From: Candidatus Dormiibacterota bacterium
GTDB taxonomy: Bacteria > Chloroflexota > Dormibacteria > Aeolococcales > Bog-877
Length of the DNA stretch: 50,079 nucleotides
NCBI GenBank assembly: GCA_027313505.1
Contig: DAHVDN010000015.1
Location: 1 to 50,079, forward strand
Direction of reading: 5' to 3'
The stretch's first letter is position 1. Each line of letters opens with the position of its first letter. The notes beneath the pieces were generated by a model that saw only the letters and a program-made list of their open reading frames with translations, was not told the DNA's origin and made no database searches. This document shows, one piece after another, positions 8,501-15,786 of the stretch. The position numbers and the translations under genes were made by a program.

Positions 8501-9766
8501 TTGGAAATGGCGGCCGCAGCCCACCCGGCGGGAACAATGTCGGAGCCGTCGGGACTACCTCAGGTCGCTACCGCGATTCCTCTGAAGCAGCTGGTCGAGC
8601 TGGATGCGCAGCTGGCCGCACTACCGGAGGGATTCCGGCTGAACTCCAAACTCAACCGTTTCTTCGCCCAGCGACCGGCGGCCTTCCAACCAGGTGGCCG
8701 CTTGCTCTGGGCCCAGAGCGAGGCGCTGGCTTTCGCCAGCCTCATCGAAGAGGGGGTCGCCATCCGCCTGACTGGCCAGGACACAGAGCGAGGCACGTTC
8801 AGTCAGCGCCATCTGGTGCTGCACGACGTGGAGACCGGGTCCGCCTGGGCCCCGATTCAGCATCTGGCGGGAGCGCGAGCCACTTTCGAGGTGCACAACA
8901 GTCCTCTCTCCGAGGTGGCGGCGATGGGTTTCGAGTACGGCTTTGGAGTCACCAAGCCCCAGTCGCTGGTGATTTGGGAGGCCCAATATGGCGACTTTTT
9001 CAACAACGCCCAGGTCGTTATAGACCAGTTCGTGGCCGGGGGACAGGCCAAGTGGGATCAGGAGTCGAGGTTGACACTGCTGCTTCCCCACGGCTATGAA
9101 GGCAGTGGCCCAGAGCATTCCAGCGCCCGAATCGAGCGGTTCCTTGAGCTAGCGGCGGAGGGGAACATGCGCCTGGCCTATCCATCGACGGCGGCCCAGT
9201 ACTTCCATCTGCTCCGGCTCCAAGCGCTGGCCGGGGAACGTAGACCGCTTGTGATCTTCACCCCCAAGAGCGGGCTCCGTTTGCAGGCCGTGATGTCGAG
9301 CCCGGACCAGATGGCGGCGGGTTCCTTCCAACCTGTGCTTGACGACCCATCTGTTCCAGATGTAACCCAGGTGACCCGCCTCTTGATCGCGACCGGCAAG
9401 GTGGCCCATGAGCTGATCGCCCTCCGCGACCGGGAAGCGCAACTGGGTGTGGCCGTTCTGAGGCTGGAGCTGCTGTATCCCTTTGCCGGGAGCGAGGTCT
9501 CCCAGATGATCTCCCGGTACCCCCATCTGGAATCCATCTCCTGGGTTCAGGAGGAACCGCGCAACATGGGAGCTTTCGCCTACTTGGCACCTCACCTTCG
9601 GGAGCTGTTGCAAGGTGGGCCGGAGATTGAGTACGTGGGGCGTAGGGCCCAGGCTTCTCCGTCGGAGGGTTCGATGAGCGCCCATTTGGTGGAGCAGGAG
9701 CGGCTGCTCAGAGCAGCGGTTCTAGGCGCCGCAGCGCGTTCAGATGTTAAGGGGGGAGTCGCATGA
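5522..9766 (+). CDS. Fused E2-E1 2-oxoglutarate dehydrogenase with two lipoyl domains
   Basis: A 1414-residue TCA-cycle enzyme joining dihydrolipoyl succinyltransferase (E2) to the ThDP-dependent 2-oxoglutarate decarboxylase/dehydrogenase (E1). Domains: lipoyl 1 at about 5-78 (lipoyl Lys46 in TDKIDAEV); lipoyl 2 at about 111-184 (Lys152 in TDKVDAEV); E3-binding domain at about 222-257; acyltransferase core at about 277-518 (His485 in YDHRLVQG); E1 from about 545 to the end, with the ThDP motif GDAAFTGQG (from 826) through NNQIGF (859). The start is TTG 5522, because GGAG lies at 5513-5516 and the first lipoyl domain begins at once; longer starts add unnatural sequence. Mycobacterial and corynebacterial Kgd/OdhA share the E2core-E1 order but lack lipoyl and E3-binding domains, so this version is unusually complete. 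The stop overlaps the lpd start (ATGA). Confidence 0.93.
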   Translation: MPSKTLAVTLPQMGESVTEGVVGAWRKKVGDQVSLGETLVEIQTDKIDAEVPAPEAGVLVRIVAAEGEVVMVGAPLAEIEVGVGVPTAPDQDSPAPADPPADPPAAALRQPVPVPLPALGESVTEGVVGAWHKKPGEQIAAGETLVEIQTDKVDAEVPSPIGGTVTEVLVPEGETVAVGTVMAMIQPGGAGSSAPNPRAEAMPLPTVGPTLPAGGSLLEADATPMARRAAALNGVDLGRAAGTGPGGLIRRNDVLRAGNGVAGTSPAPDLTSQIKGSSVKLVEAMERSLTIPTATSFRTIEVPVLEARRRQMNEALRAAARAELKVSFTHLLAFALVRAAREMPTFSASFKDVDGKPHKLVRDGVNLGLAVDVERADGSRFLLVPVIKRAHQLDFPAFRKAYEELVSRTRSGGLSVDDLADATITLTNPGGVGTVASVPRLMAGQAAIIAVGAIGNPPGFSGLSREAAAAIGVRPVMTVTSTYDHRLVQGVESGMLLRRLEGLLAGDDGFYEEVFASIGLPAPEATPIAGSTGLALLAPSSGAVPGEQLMRAVAAGMSLVKAYRTHGHLAAHLDPLGSEPPGDPSLDPDTVGLTQTLMAQVPAEILRVAVPGTTLAEALPRMRQTYCGTIAYEIEHISSHEQRTWLRSQIESGAHLTPLTSEEKVQLLHRLAQVDAFERFLRKTYLGQHTFSIEGVDALVPMLEHLIELFAKDGAREVVLGMAHRGRLNVTTRIVGRSLEDIIAEFESGAYLGGASTGDVKYHYGAEGVLRTRDNRDVGVVLTHNPSHLEVVNAVVEGRTRARQTADGTTTPVQDTRAAVPVLIHGDAAFTGQGVVTETLNLQSLEGYRVGGTVHIIANNQIGFTTEPTDGRSTRYASDVAKGYDIPIIHVNADDVEACLQAVRLAVSYRATFERDFLIDLIGYRRFGHNEGDEPAYTQPLMMARIRSHPTPVQVYGARLIAEGVLAGPDLEREQASAYQEMVEAHTRAMADGLEMAAAAHPAGTMSEPSGLPQVATAIPLKQLVELDAQLAALPEGFRLNSKLNRFFAQRPAAFQPGGRLLWAQSEALAFASLIEEGVAIRLTGQDTERGTFSQRHLVLHDVETGSAWAPIQHLAGARATFEVHNSPLSEVAAMGFEYGFGVTKPQSLVIWEAQYGDFFNNAQVVIDQFVAGGQAKWDQESRLTLLLPHGYEGSGPEHSSARIERFLELAAEGNMRLAYPSTAAQYFHLLRLQALAGERRPLVIFTPKSGLRLQAVMSSPDQMAAGSFQPVLDDPSVPDVTQVTRLLIATGKVAHELIALRDREAQLGVAVLRLELLYPFAGSEVSQMISRYPHLESISWVQEEPRNMGAFAYLAPHLRELLQGGPEIEYVGRRAQASPSEGSMSAHLVEQERLLRAAVLGAAARSDVKGGVA
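5561..5923 (+). repeat. DNA-level duplication of the lipoyl-domain coding sequence
   Basis: The 45 bases from 5561 and the 45 from 5879 differ at only 3 positions, including third codon positions, and a further identical block around the lipoyl lysine codons follows in each copy. Identity this close at the DNA level points to recent tandem duplication or gene conversion between the two lipoyl domains. Confidence 0.8.
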
Positions 9767-11136
9767 CGGCCGCAAAGGTTGTGGTGCTCGGCGGCGGGCC
9801 CGCGGGGGACGTCGCTGCCCTGAGGGCCGCCCAGATGGGCGCCGATGTGGTACTGGTCGAGCGACGTGAACTCGGTGGTACCTGCTTGAACCGTGGGTGC
9901 GTGCCAAGCAAGGCACTGCTTGCCATTTCAGCCCTGGCGAGCAAGATTCAACGGGCCGACGAATTTGGTTTGGTCGTGAGCGGTCTGTCGTTTGATTTCC
10001 CCAGGATGCAGGCTCGAAAGGACGAGATCGTCCTCAAGATGAGGCGCGGGGTCGAGGCCGCGTGCCAGCGCCATAAGGTGCGGGTTGTGCCCGCGCAAGG
10101 GCACTTGGAGGGCGCTGAGGTAGTCGCCGGAGAGGAGAGGTTCGCCTACGACCAGCTGATCGTGTGCGTGGGGACCGAGCCATCCGGGCTTTCCGGAATT
10201 GACATGGCGCATCCTCGAGTCATCACCTCAGACGGTGTCTGGACTCTGACCGAGATCCCCCAAGAACTGGTGATCATCGGCGGCGGGGTCATTGGCTGCG
10301 AGTTCGCCAGCCTTTTCGCTCCGCTAGGATCCGATGTGACCGTGGTCGAGATGCTTCCGCAGCTCCTGGCTGGAGTGGACCGAAGGACCTCTCAGCAGTT
10401 CCAACGGCTGCTCGAAGCCCGGGGTGTGAAGGTGCATCTGGATAGCAAGGTGGAGGAGGTGCGCTACCGGGAGGACGCCGTGACCGCGGTCCTCAGCGGG
10501 GGGGTGGAGATCGACGCGGACACCCTGCTGGTCGCGGTTGGAAGGACTCCACAGACAGAAGGAATAGGGCTCGAAGAGGCTGGAGTTCTGGTGTCTCCAA
10601 GGGGGCACATCGAGGTCGACGAATATCTCAGGACCGCGAACCCTGCCATCTGGGGCGCTGGAGACTGTATTGGGGGCCTTCAGTTGGCACACCTGGCCAG
10701 TGCCGAGGCGGCGCGCGCGACCGAGAACGCGCTGGAGCCCACTCGGATGAGACCGATGGATCGGACAGTTGTCCCCAACTGCATCTTCACGAGCCCGGAG
10801 ATTGCCACGGTTGGTCTGACCGCGGATCTGGCGCGAGAGACCGGCCACGAGGTTCGGCTCGGGCAGGCGCGGTTCGTGGGCGAGGCCAAGGCGCTGGCGG
10901 AGGGGGAGCCCGAGGGGTATGTGCAACTGGTAGCGGATGCCGTCGACGACCGGCTCCTGGGCGCAACGATCATGGGTCCGCATGCGGTTGAGTTGATTCA
11001 TGAGGTTGGGGTTGCCATCAGCGACGGCTTCACCATGGCCGAACTGGGCGATGTCATCCACGCCCACCCAACTGTGAGCGAGGTGGTGATGGACGCCGCT
11101 CAGCAGGGTCACGGGATAGCTCCCTACCTGAGCTGA
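9763..11136 (+). CDS. lpd: Dihydrolipoyl dehydrogenase (E3)
   Basis: A 457-residue FAD flavoprotein that reoxidises dihydrolipoyl groups with NAD+. The N-terminal FAD fold (VVLGGGPAG) is followed by the redox disulfide C41/C46 in GGTCLNRGCVPSK. The NAD-binding GGGVIGCEFAS lies mid-protein, a second FAD contact is WGAGDC, and the C-terminal interface holds the catalytic pair H435 and E440 in HPTVSE. The ATG overlaps the stop of the E2-E1 gene (ATGA), so the two are translationally coupled and E3 is made with its own complex. It could also serve pyruvate or branched-chain dehydrogenases, whose genes are not in the window. Confidence 0.95.
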   Translation: MTAAKVVVLGGGPAGDVAALRAAQMGADVVLVERRELGGTCLNRGCVPSKALLAISALASKIQRADEFGLVVSGLSFDFPRMQARKDEIVLKMRRGVEAACQRHKVRVVPAQGHLEGAEVVAGEERFAYDQLIVCVGTEPSGLSGIDMAHPRVITSDGVWTLTEIPQELVIIGGGVIGCEFASLFAPLGSDVTVVEMLPQLLAGVDRRTSQQFQRLLEARGVKVHLDSKVEEVRYREDAVTAVLSGGVEIDADTLLVAVGRTPQTEGIGLEEAGVLVSPRGHIEVDEYLRTANPAIWGAGDCIGGLQLAHLASAEAARATENALEPTRMRPMDRTVVPNCIFTSPEIATVGLTADLARETGHEVRLGQARFVGEAKALAEGEPEGYVQLVADAVDDRLLGATIMGPHAVELIHEVGVAISDGFTMAELGDVIHAHPTVSEVVMDAAQQGHGIAPYLS

Positions 11137-11174
11137 TCAGCACCCCTGGAATGGGGATTGGGGGGACTCTGAGC

Positions 11175-11206
11175 GAGGGGAGGGTCGGGGCGGGGCCCTC
11201 CCCCTC
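11175..11206 (+). terminator. GC-rich hairpin after lpd, possible terminator
   Basis: GAGGGGAGGG (11175-11184) pairs with CCCTCCCCCTC (11196-11206) apart from one bulged base, with an 11-base loop. It lies about 40 bp after the lpd stop. Only a TT follows, so termination without a U tract is uncertain. Confidence 0.35.
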
Positions 11207-11239
11207 TTCGAGCCGGCGCCGCCGCATGGGAGTGGTCGC

Positions 11240-11455
11240 ATGGACACTTCGGCCTCTAACCCCGGTTCGGGGCGGCCACCCCGAGACCTATGGCCCAGCC
11301 CTGATCGGCTCTGGCGGGCCAGCGAGGAATCCGGCCCAGGTGTGCCGGCGGCCGACGATGCATCAGACGAACTTGAGCTATTCGGCTACCTGGGTTTGCA
11401 CCTCAAAACCGATCTGCTCATGGAGCGGCTGCGGGGTCCGGTGGACCAGCTTTGA
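11240..11455 (+). CDS. Putative antitoxin partner of the PIN-domain protein
   Basis: A 71-residue, acidic, Pro/Ser-rich protein ending in a predicted helical segment (ELELFGYLGLHLKTDLLMER). GGGAG at 11228-11232 lies 7 nt before the ATG. Its stop overlaps the TTG of the PIN-domain gene (ctTTGA), the usual arrangement of type II antitoxin-toxin pairs. No AbrB, Arc, HTH or Phd fold is obvious; the N-terminal half looks disordered and the C-terminal helix could wrap the toxin. The antitoxin role is inferred from position and size only. Confidence 0.5.
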   Translation: MDTSASNPGSGRPPRDLWPSPDRLWRASEESGPGVPAADDASDELELFGYLGLHLKTDLLMERLRGPVDQL

Positions 11456-11922
11456 TCACCGCCATCGATTCCAACATCCTGATCGACGTACTCAGCCCTG
11501 ACCCGGCACTTGCCAGCCCATCCTGGGAGGCGTTTCAGGAGAGCCGGAGCCGTGGTCCGGTAATCGCCTGCGACGTTGTCTTCGGCGAGGTTGCGGGCCT
11601 GTTCGCGACAGTGGAGGAGGCTAGACGGGTCCTGTCCCGATTCGACGTTCGCTATGAGCCGACCAGCGAGAGGGCGGCTCTCCAGGCCTCGCGCATCTAC
11701 CGGGAGTACCAGCGCCGGGGCGGCGACCGCCGACGGTTGGCCCCGGACTTCCTGGTCGGCGCCCATGCCCTGGACTCTGCAGATCGCCTTTTGACCAGGG
11801 ACAGAGGGTTCTATCGCGCCTATTTCCGTGATCTGCCGGTGGTTGAGCCAGCGCACATCCACCGAGACAAAATCGAACTCGGGCGCGGCCGGAGCGGGCT
11901 CACTCCACAGCGAGGCAGGTGA
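11452..11922 (+). CDS. PIN-domain ribonuclease, VapC-like toxin
   Basis: A 156-residue protein with the PIN acidic layout: D6 in AIDSNILIDVL, a Glu in DVVFGEVAG, and two later Asp residues in the APDFLVGAHAL and LTRDRGFY segments. This matches VapC-type Mg2+-dependent RNases that cleave tRNA or rRNA. The TTG start at 11452 overlaps the upstream stop and places the first Asp at residue 6, as usual for VapC. The last 23 bp overlap the 3' end of the convergent RAM-domain gene. Arg-rich composition in the middle fits RNA binding. Toxin activity is inferred from the family and gene pairing. Confidence 0.8.
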   Translation: MITAIDSNILIDVLSPDPALASPSWEAFQESRSRGPVIACDVVFGEVAGLFATVEEARRVLSRFDVRYEPTSERAALQASRIYREYQRRGGDRRRLAPDFLVGAHALDSADRLLTRDRGFYRAYFRDLPVVEPAHIHRDKIELGRGRSGLTPQRGR

Positions 11923-12130
11923 TCGTTCGTGCGACGCCGCTGAAGCTCTGGATGCGGTCCACGATCAGAGTCCCGATGCCCTTGACGTCTTCGGCCTGAA
12001 TCTGGGCAACCGCGTCGTATTCCCCGGTGATGGCGTCGACCTGAAGCACCCCAGCCTCCCTTCTCAGCCGTTGGACGACGTCCATCGCCTTGCCGGGTTC
12101 GAGCGTCATAAGGATGTACGCACGCACCAT
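11900..12130 (-). CDS. Stand-alone Lrp/AsnC ligand-binding (RAM) domain protein
   Basis: A 76-residue protein (MVRAYILMTLEPGKAMDVVQ and onward) with the alpha-beta fold of the Lrp/AsnC ligand-binding domain and no helix-turn-helix. The start is ATG 12130, supported by AGGAGG (plus-strand CCTCCT, 12137-12142) 6 nt upstream; the frame continues upstream but reads like non-coding sequence. Such single-domain proteins form ring oligomers that bind amino acids and can modulate full-length Lrp proteins. It sits divergently beside tdh-kbl, a pathway under Lrp control in E. coli, so a link to amino-acid sensing is plausible but unproven. Confidence 0.85.
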   Translation of the reverse strand: MVRAYILMTLEPGKAMDVVQRLRREAGVLQVDAITGEYDAVAQIQAEDVKGIGTLIVDRIQSFSGVARTITCLAVE

Positions 12131-12490
12131 CGCTTCCCTCCTCTTGACTTTCGCCACGCCACAGTAGGCGTTCTTGCGGCCACCATAGCCGATCTCTCGC
12201 TCCGAGGGAAGGGGCTGACCGCGGAGATTGGGCCGGAGGGGGTTCAACCGCCCACGACGTCGGGTCTCGCCATCCATCGCTTGGCCGTGGGCCAGCGGGC
12301 TCGCTGCCGGATGCGGAGTCTCAGGCGCGACAATTGGCGCAACGGTGGAGTCACCAGGGCGGACGGGCTCGGGGAGCGAAGGCCGCCATGTCCGCCCGAT
12401 CCCGGTCCTCAGGTTGGGCCAGCACCTTCGGTTGAGTCCCATCATTAGGCTTTCGGTCCGGCTCCAAAGGACCGTCAGGGAGGCAGATCA
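12131..12490. promoter_or_regulatory. Divergent promoter region between the RAM gene and tdh
   Basis: This 360-bp gap has no convincing gene. For tdh, TAGGCT at 12446-12451 is a candidate -10 that would leave a leader of about 33 nt carrying the GGGAGG ribosome site (12478-12483). For the RAM gene, TACTGT on the minus strand (plus-strand ACAGTA, 12161-12166) is a candidate -10 about 30 nt before the ATG. No strong operator palindrome was recognised in between. Confidence 0.35.
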
Positions 12491-13537
12491 TTGCGCGCAG
12501 TTCTGAAACGTCGTCCAGGTCCCGGGGCCGAGTTGTCGGAGGTTCCGGATCCCAGGCCGGGCGCGGGGGAGGCCCTTCTGAAGTTGGTGGCAGCCGGGAT
12601 CTGTGGAACCGACCTGCACATCTTTGACTGGAACCCGTGGGCTTCTGCTCGGGTGCTGCCGCCACGGGTGATGGGGCACGAGATGGCCGGACTGGTGATG
12701 GCGATCGGGGAGGGGGTTGATCATCTGGCGGTTGGGGAGATGGTCGGGGTCGAAACCCACGTGATCTGCGGCAGCTGCCCGCAGTGCCTACGAGGAGACT
12801 TTCAGGTCTGCCAGAACACCCGGATCTTGGGAGTTGACCTCGATGGCGCCTTTGCGGAGCAGGTGGTGGTCCCTGCCCGAAACTGCAGACCGGCTCCCTC
12901 GGGACTGGACCCGTCGGTGATCGCTTTTCAGGAGCCGATGGGCAACGCTGTGCACGCGGCATCGCAGGGGAGCCTCGGGGACCGGGTGGTGGTCGTCACC
13001 GGGTGTGGACCAATTGGGTTGGCCGCGGTCGGCATCGCAAGAGCGGAGGGTGCGCGTCGGGTGGTGGCGGTGGACCGGGTTGGGGCCCGCCTCAAGATTG
13101 CCGAGGAGATGGGCGCCGACCAGGTGGTGGACACTACCGGTGTCGTCGACCTGGCCGCCAAGCTCCGAAGTGCCTGCCAGGGGACTGCCGATGTGGTGCT
13201 GGAGATGTCGGGCCACCCCGCGCTGATCCAGGCCTCGCTCGAGGCCATGACGCCAGGTGGCTGGGTCAGCCTGCTCGGTCTCGGCGACGGCCCGACTCCA
13301 CTAGACCTCTCCACCTTGGTGGTGATGCGCGGGATCACCCTGTTCGGTGTAACCGGGAGGCGGCAGTTCGAGACCTGGGAGAGTACCTCGGCGTACCTCA
13401 GCTCAGGACGGGTCGACGTTCGGCCGATCCTCACCGACCGGGTGTCAATCACGGATTTCGAGCGGGCGGTGGAATTGGCCAGGGCCGGTGCAGTTGGCAA
13501 GGTGGTCCTATATCCTCCGGAGGGCGAATGGGCATGA
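12491..13537 (+). CDS. tdh: L-threonine 3-dehydrogenase
   Basis: A 348-residue zinc-dependent medium-chain dehydrogenase that oxidises L-threonine to 2-amino-3-ketobutyrate with NAD+. Catalytic zinc ligands C38, H63 and E64 fall at the same numbers as in E. coli TDH. The structural zinc loop uses C93, C96, C99 and C107. The Rossmann motif is TGCGPIGLAAVG. The TTG start at 12491 has GGGAGG 7 nt upstream. The stop overlaps the kbl start (ATGA), and that pairing makes threonine the likely substrate rather than another polyol or alcohol. Confidence 0.92.
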   Translation: MRAVLKRRPGPGAELSEVPDPRPGAGEALLKLVAAGICGTDLHIFDWNPWASARVLPPRVMGHEMAGLVMAIGEGVDHLAVGEMVGVETHVICGSCPQCLRGDFQVCQNTRILGVDLDGAFAEQVVVPARNCRPAPSGLDPSVIAFQEPMGNAVHAASQGSLGDRVVVVTGCGPIGLAAVGIARAEGARRVVAVDRVGARLKIAEEMGADQVVDTTGVVDLAAKLRSACQGTADVVLEMSGHPALIQASLEAMTPGGWVSLLGLGDGPTPLDLSTLVVMRGITLFGVTGRRQFETWESTSAYLSSGRVDVRPILTDRVSITDFERAVELARAGAVGKVVLYPPEGEWA

Positions 13538-14751
13538 CGGATCTCGACATCAGCCTGGGGGCGGAGCTGGAGCAGCTGCGGGCAGAGGGCCGCTTCCGAC
13601 CGCTGGTGGTGCTGGACAGCCCTCAGGACGCCGAGGTGGTGATCGAGGGCAGGCGCCTGATCAACCTCTCCTCCAACAACTATCTGGGGCTGAACACCCA
13701 CCCCCGGCTGAAGGAGGCCGCGATCGAGGCGGTTCGGGTCTGGGGTGCGGGATCGGGTGCCGTGCGGACCATAGCCGGGACTCAGTCGATCCACGAAGAG
13801 CTCGAGACGCGGCTGGCACAGTTCAAGGGGACAGCCGCAGCGCTGACACTCCAGAGCGGGTACACCGCCAATCTGGCGGTTTTGGGAGGGGTGCTGGGAG
13901 AGCAGGACGCGGTGGTGAGCGACGCCCTCAACCACGCCAGCATCATCGACGGGATCCGTCTGACCAAGGCCGGGCGCTATCTGTACCCCCACAGCGATCT
14001 GGATGGTCTGGAGCAGAAGCTGGAGGAGGCCCGCCGCGATGGCCGGCGCCGAGTGCTGGTGGTCACAGATGGGGTCTTCAGCATGGATGGAGACATCGCC
14101 CTCCTGCCGGCGATCGTGGAGAGGGCGGAAGCGGCCGGGGCTGCGGTCATGGTTGACGACGCCCACGCGTCGGGAGTCTTGGGAAGAGCAGGGCGGGGGT
14201 CGGTCGATCATTTCGGGCTGGAGGGTCGGGTAGCGATCCAGGTCGGCACACTCAGCAAGGCGGTGGGGGTCCTCGGGGGCTATGCGGCCGGCTCTCAGGA
14301 GCTCCGCGACGCCCTTATCCATCTCGGCCGACCGTTTCTCTTCTCGACTTCACACCCCCCTGCGGTGGTGGCGGCCTGCCTGGCAGCCCTACAGGTGATG
14401 GAGGATGAGCCCAACCTGCTGGAACGGCTGTGGGAGAACACTCACTACTTCAAGTCCGGGCTGCAGAGGCTGGGCTTCGACTGCGGCAACAGCGAGACCC
14501 CGATCACTCCGGTGATCGTGGGGGAGGCCAGGGCTGCGATGGCGCTCTCCGATGAGCTCAGAAACCGAGGGGTGTTTGCACAGGGAATCGGATTCCCGAC
14601 CGTCGCCCGCGATCGGGGCAGGGTCCGAACGATCGTGACCTCCAGCCACACCCGAGACCAGCTGGATCGCGCCCTCGACGCGTTCGCGGACGCTGCGGCT
14701 GCCCTCTCCCTCGATCTTGCTCCGCGCGGTGACGGATCAGGCTCAGCGTAA
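13534..14751 (+). CDS. kbl: Glycine C-acetyltransferase (2-amino-3-ketobutyrate CoA ligase)
   Basis: A 405-residue PLP enzyme of the alpha-oxoamine synthase family that splits 2-amino-3-ketobutyrate with CoA into glycine and acetyl-CoA, completing threonine breakdown started by Tdh. The Schiff-base lysine is K242 in VGTLSKAVG; the PLP-ring contact is the Asp in VDDAHASG, and SSNNYLGL marks the N-terminal substrate loop. ATG 13534 is preferred over ATG 13528 because GGAGGG (13519-13524) lies 9 nt from it but only 3 nt from the earlier one. It overlaps the tdh stop, so the two are co-translated. Related enzymes (8-amino-7-oxononanoate synthase) are less likely given tdh. Confidence 0.93.
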   Translation: MTDLDISLGAELEQLRAEGRFRPLVVLDSPQDAEVVIEGRRLINLSSNNYLGLNTHPRLKEAAIEAVRVWGAGSGAVRTIAGTQSIHEELETRLAQFKGTAAALTLQSGYTANLAVLGGVLGEQDAVVSDALNHASIIDGIRLTKAGRYLYPHSDLDGLEQKLEEARRDGRRRVLVVTDGVFSMDGDIALLPAIVERAEAAGAAVMVDDAHASGVLGRAGRGSVDHFGLEGRVAIQVGTLSKAVGVLGGYAAGSQELRDALIHLGRPFLFSTSHPPAVVAACLAALQVMEDEPNLLERLWENTHYFKSGLQRLGFDCGNSETPITPVIVGEARAAMALSDELRNRGVFAQGIGFPTVARDRGRVRTIVTSSHTRDQLDRALDAFADAAAALSLDLAPRGDGSGSA

Positions 14752-14753
14752 CC

Positions 14754-15437
14754 ATGGCCGGTGCCCCTGAATTGAGGTCAGTGCGGGGTGTGGAGTCAGG
14801 AAGGTCTGACTCCACACCCGTTGCGCCCCACCGGGGCAGCCGATCACCCGAGGAACTGGAGGAAGAGCGCCAGCTGGTAGAGGCGGCCAAGACTGACCCG
14901 GCCGCGTTCGCCCAGCTCTACGACCGCTATGTCGACGCAATTCACGCGTACGTGTACCACCAGACCGGCAGCTGGGAGCGAGCCGAGGATGTCACGGCCA
15001 CAACCTTCATGCGGGCCTACGCGGAGATCGGCAAGTTCGAGTGGCGCGGGGTTCCCTATTCCGCCTGGCTGTATCGGGTCGCTTCCAACCTGGTGCTGCG
15101 CGACCACCGGCGTCCTGGGTGGATCGAGCTTCCAGAAGGGCTCGTGGACCCTGGGGAGGGGCCGGAGGATGCGGCGGTCAGGTCTGAACAGGTCCGACGT
15201 ATTCAGGCGGCGGTCCGGCACCTCACCCCGGACCAGCGCCAGGCGATCACCCTGCGGTTCGGCTCCGGTCTGCGCAATGCGGAGGTGGCCCAGGTGATGC
15301 GCAAGAGCGAGGGCGCGGTGAAGCTGCTCGTCTTCAGGGCGCTGAACTCTCTGGAGCAGAGGCTCGGGCCAGAGCTAGAGGCCAACCTTCCCCCTGATCT
15401 GCGCCTGGCCGTCCCCGACGAGTCGGAGGGACTTTGA
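14754..15437 (+). CDS. ECF-type RNA polymerase sigma factor
   Basis: A protein of up to 227 residues with sigma-70 region 2 (about 41-118: AFAQLYDRYVDAIHAYVYHQ, ERAEDVTATTFMRAYAEI, FRAW-like AWLYRVASNLVLRDHRR) and region 4 (about 145-205: LTPDQRQAITLRFGSGL, HTH in NAEVAQVMRKSEGAVK). There is no region 3, as in ECF sigmas. The first ATG (14754) lies 2 nt after kbl but lacks a good ribosome site; GTG 14781 has GAGG only 3 nt upstream. The first 30 residues are poorly conserved in character and contain a perfect hairpin at DNA level. The next gene, 1 nt away, encodes a single-pass membrane protein that may be its anti-sigma factor. Confidence 0.88.
   Translation: MAGAPELRSVRGVESGRSDSTPVAPHRGSRSPEELEEERQLVEAAKTDPAAFAQLYDRYVDAIHAYVYHQTGSWERAEDVTATTFMRAYAEIGKFEWRGVPYSAWLYRVASNLVLRDHRRPGWIELPEGLVDPGEGPEDAAVRSEQVRRIQAAVRHLTPDQRQAITLRFGSGLRNAEVAQVMRKSEGAVKLLVFRALNSLEQRLGPELEANLPPDLRLAVPDESEGL
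14786..14819 (+). repeat. Perfect 14-bp inverted repeat at the 5' end of the sigma-factor gene
   Basis: GGGTGTGGAGTCAG at 14786-14799 and its exact complement at 14806-14819 flank a 6-base loop. In RNA this is a very stable hairpin right after kbl and within, or just before, the start of the sigma gene. There is no U tract, so it is not a standard terminator. It could limit read-through from tdh-kbl, gate translation of the sigma gene, or be a protein-binding site. Confidence 0.85.
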
Positions 15438-15438
15438 G

Positions 15439-15786
15439 ATGACCAGCAGGGAGGAGAAGCGGTTGGCCGGGGCGCTGGCCGGCTGGCTCGAAGGCGATCA
15501 GGCGATCACAGAAGCTGACTCGACCAATCGAGCTGTGGCCAGAACCGCGGTGCTGCTGGTGGACGCCCTGGCTCCTCGGCCGCTGCGGCCGGACACCAGG
15601 GCACACATCTACGAGAGGGCCCTCTCCGAAGCCCGAGAGCGGTCAACGGAGGATGGGCTGGCCGAGGTGCTGCGGGTGGCACGTCAACTGCCAGCACCGG
15701 CGTGGCTCGGGCTCGGTGGAGTAGCCGCCGGAGTGGTGGTTGGACTGGCGCTCTTTCGTCAGCGCGAAAGCCGGGTTGGCGCCTAG
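15439..15786 (+). CDS. Single-pass membrane protein, possible anti-sigma partner
   Basis: A 115-residue protein with a charged, helical N-terminal part and one predicted transmembrane segment near the C-terminus (WLGLGGVAAGVVVGLALF, about 89-106) followed by a short basic tail. GGAGGG at 15425-15430 lies 8 nt before the ATG, which is 1 nt past the sigma-factor stop. The position fits an anti-sigma factor, but no zinc-binding HxxxCxxC motif is present and the outer domain is nearly absent. The role is inferred from context only. Confidence 0.75.
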   Translation: MTSREEKRLAGALAGWLEGDQAITEADSTNRAVARTAVLLVDALAPRPLRPDTRAHIYERALSEARERSTEDGLAEVLRVARQLPAPAWLGLGGVAAGVVVGLALFRQRESRVGA

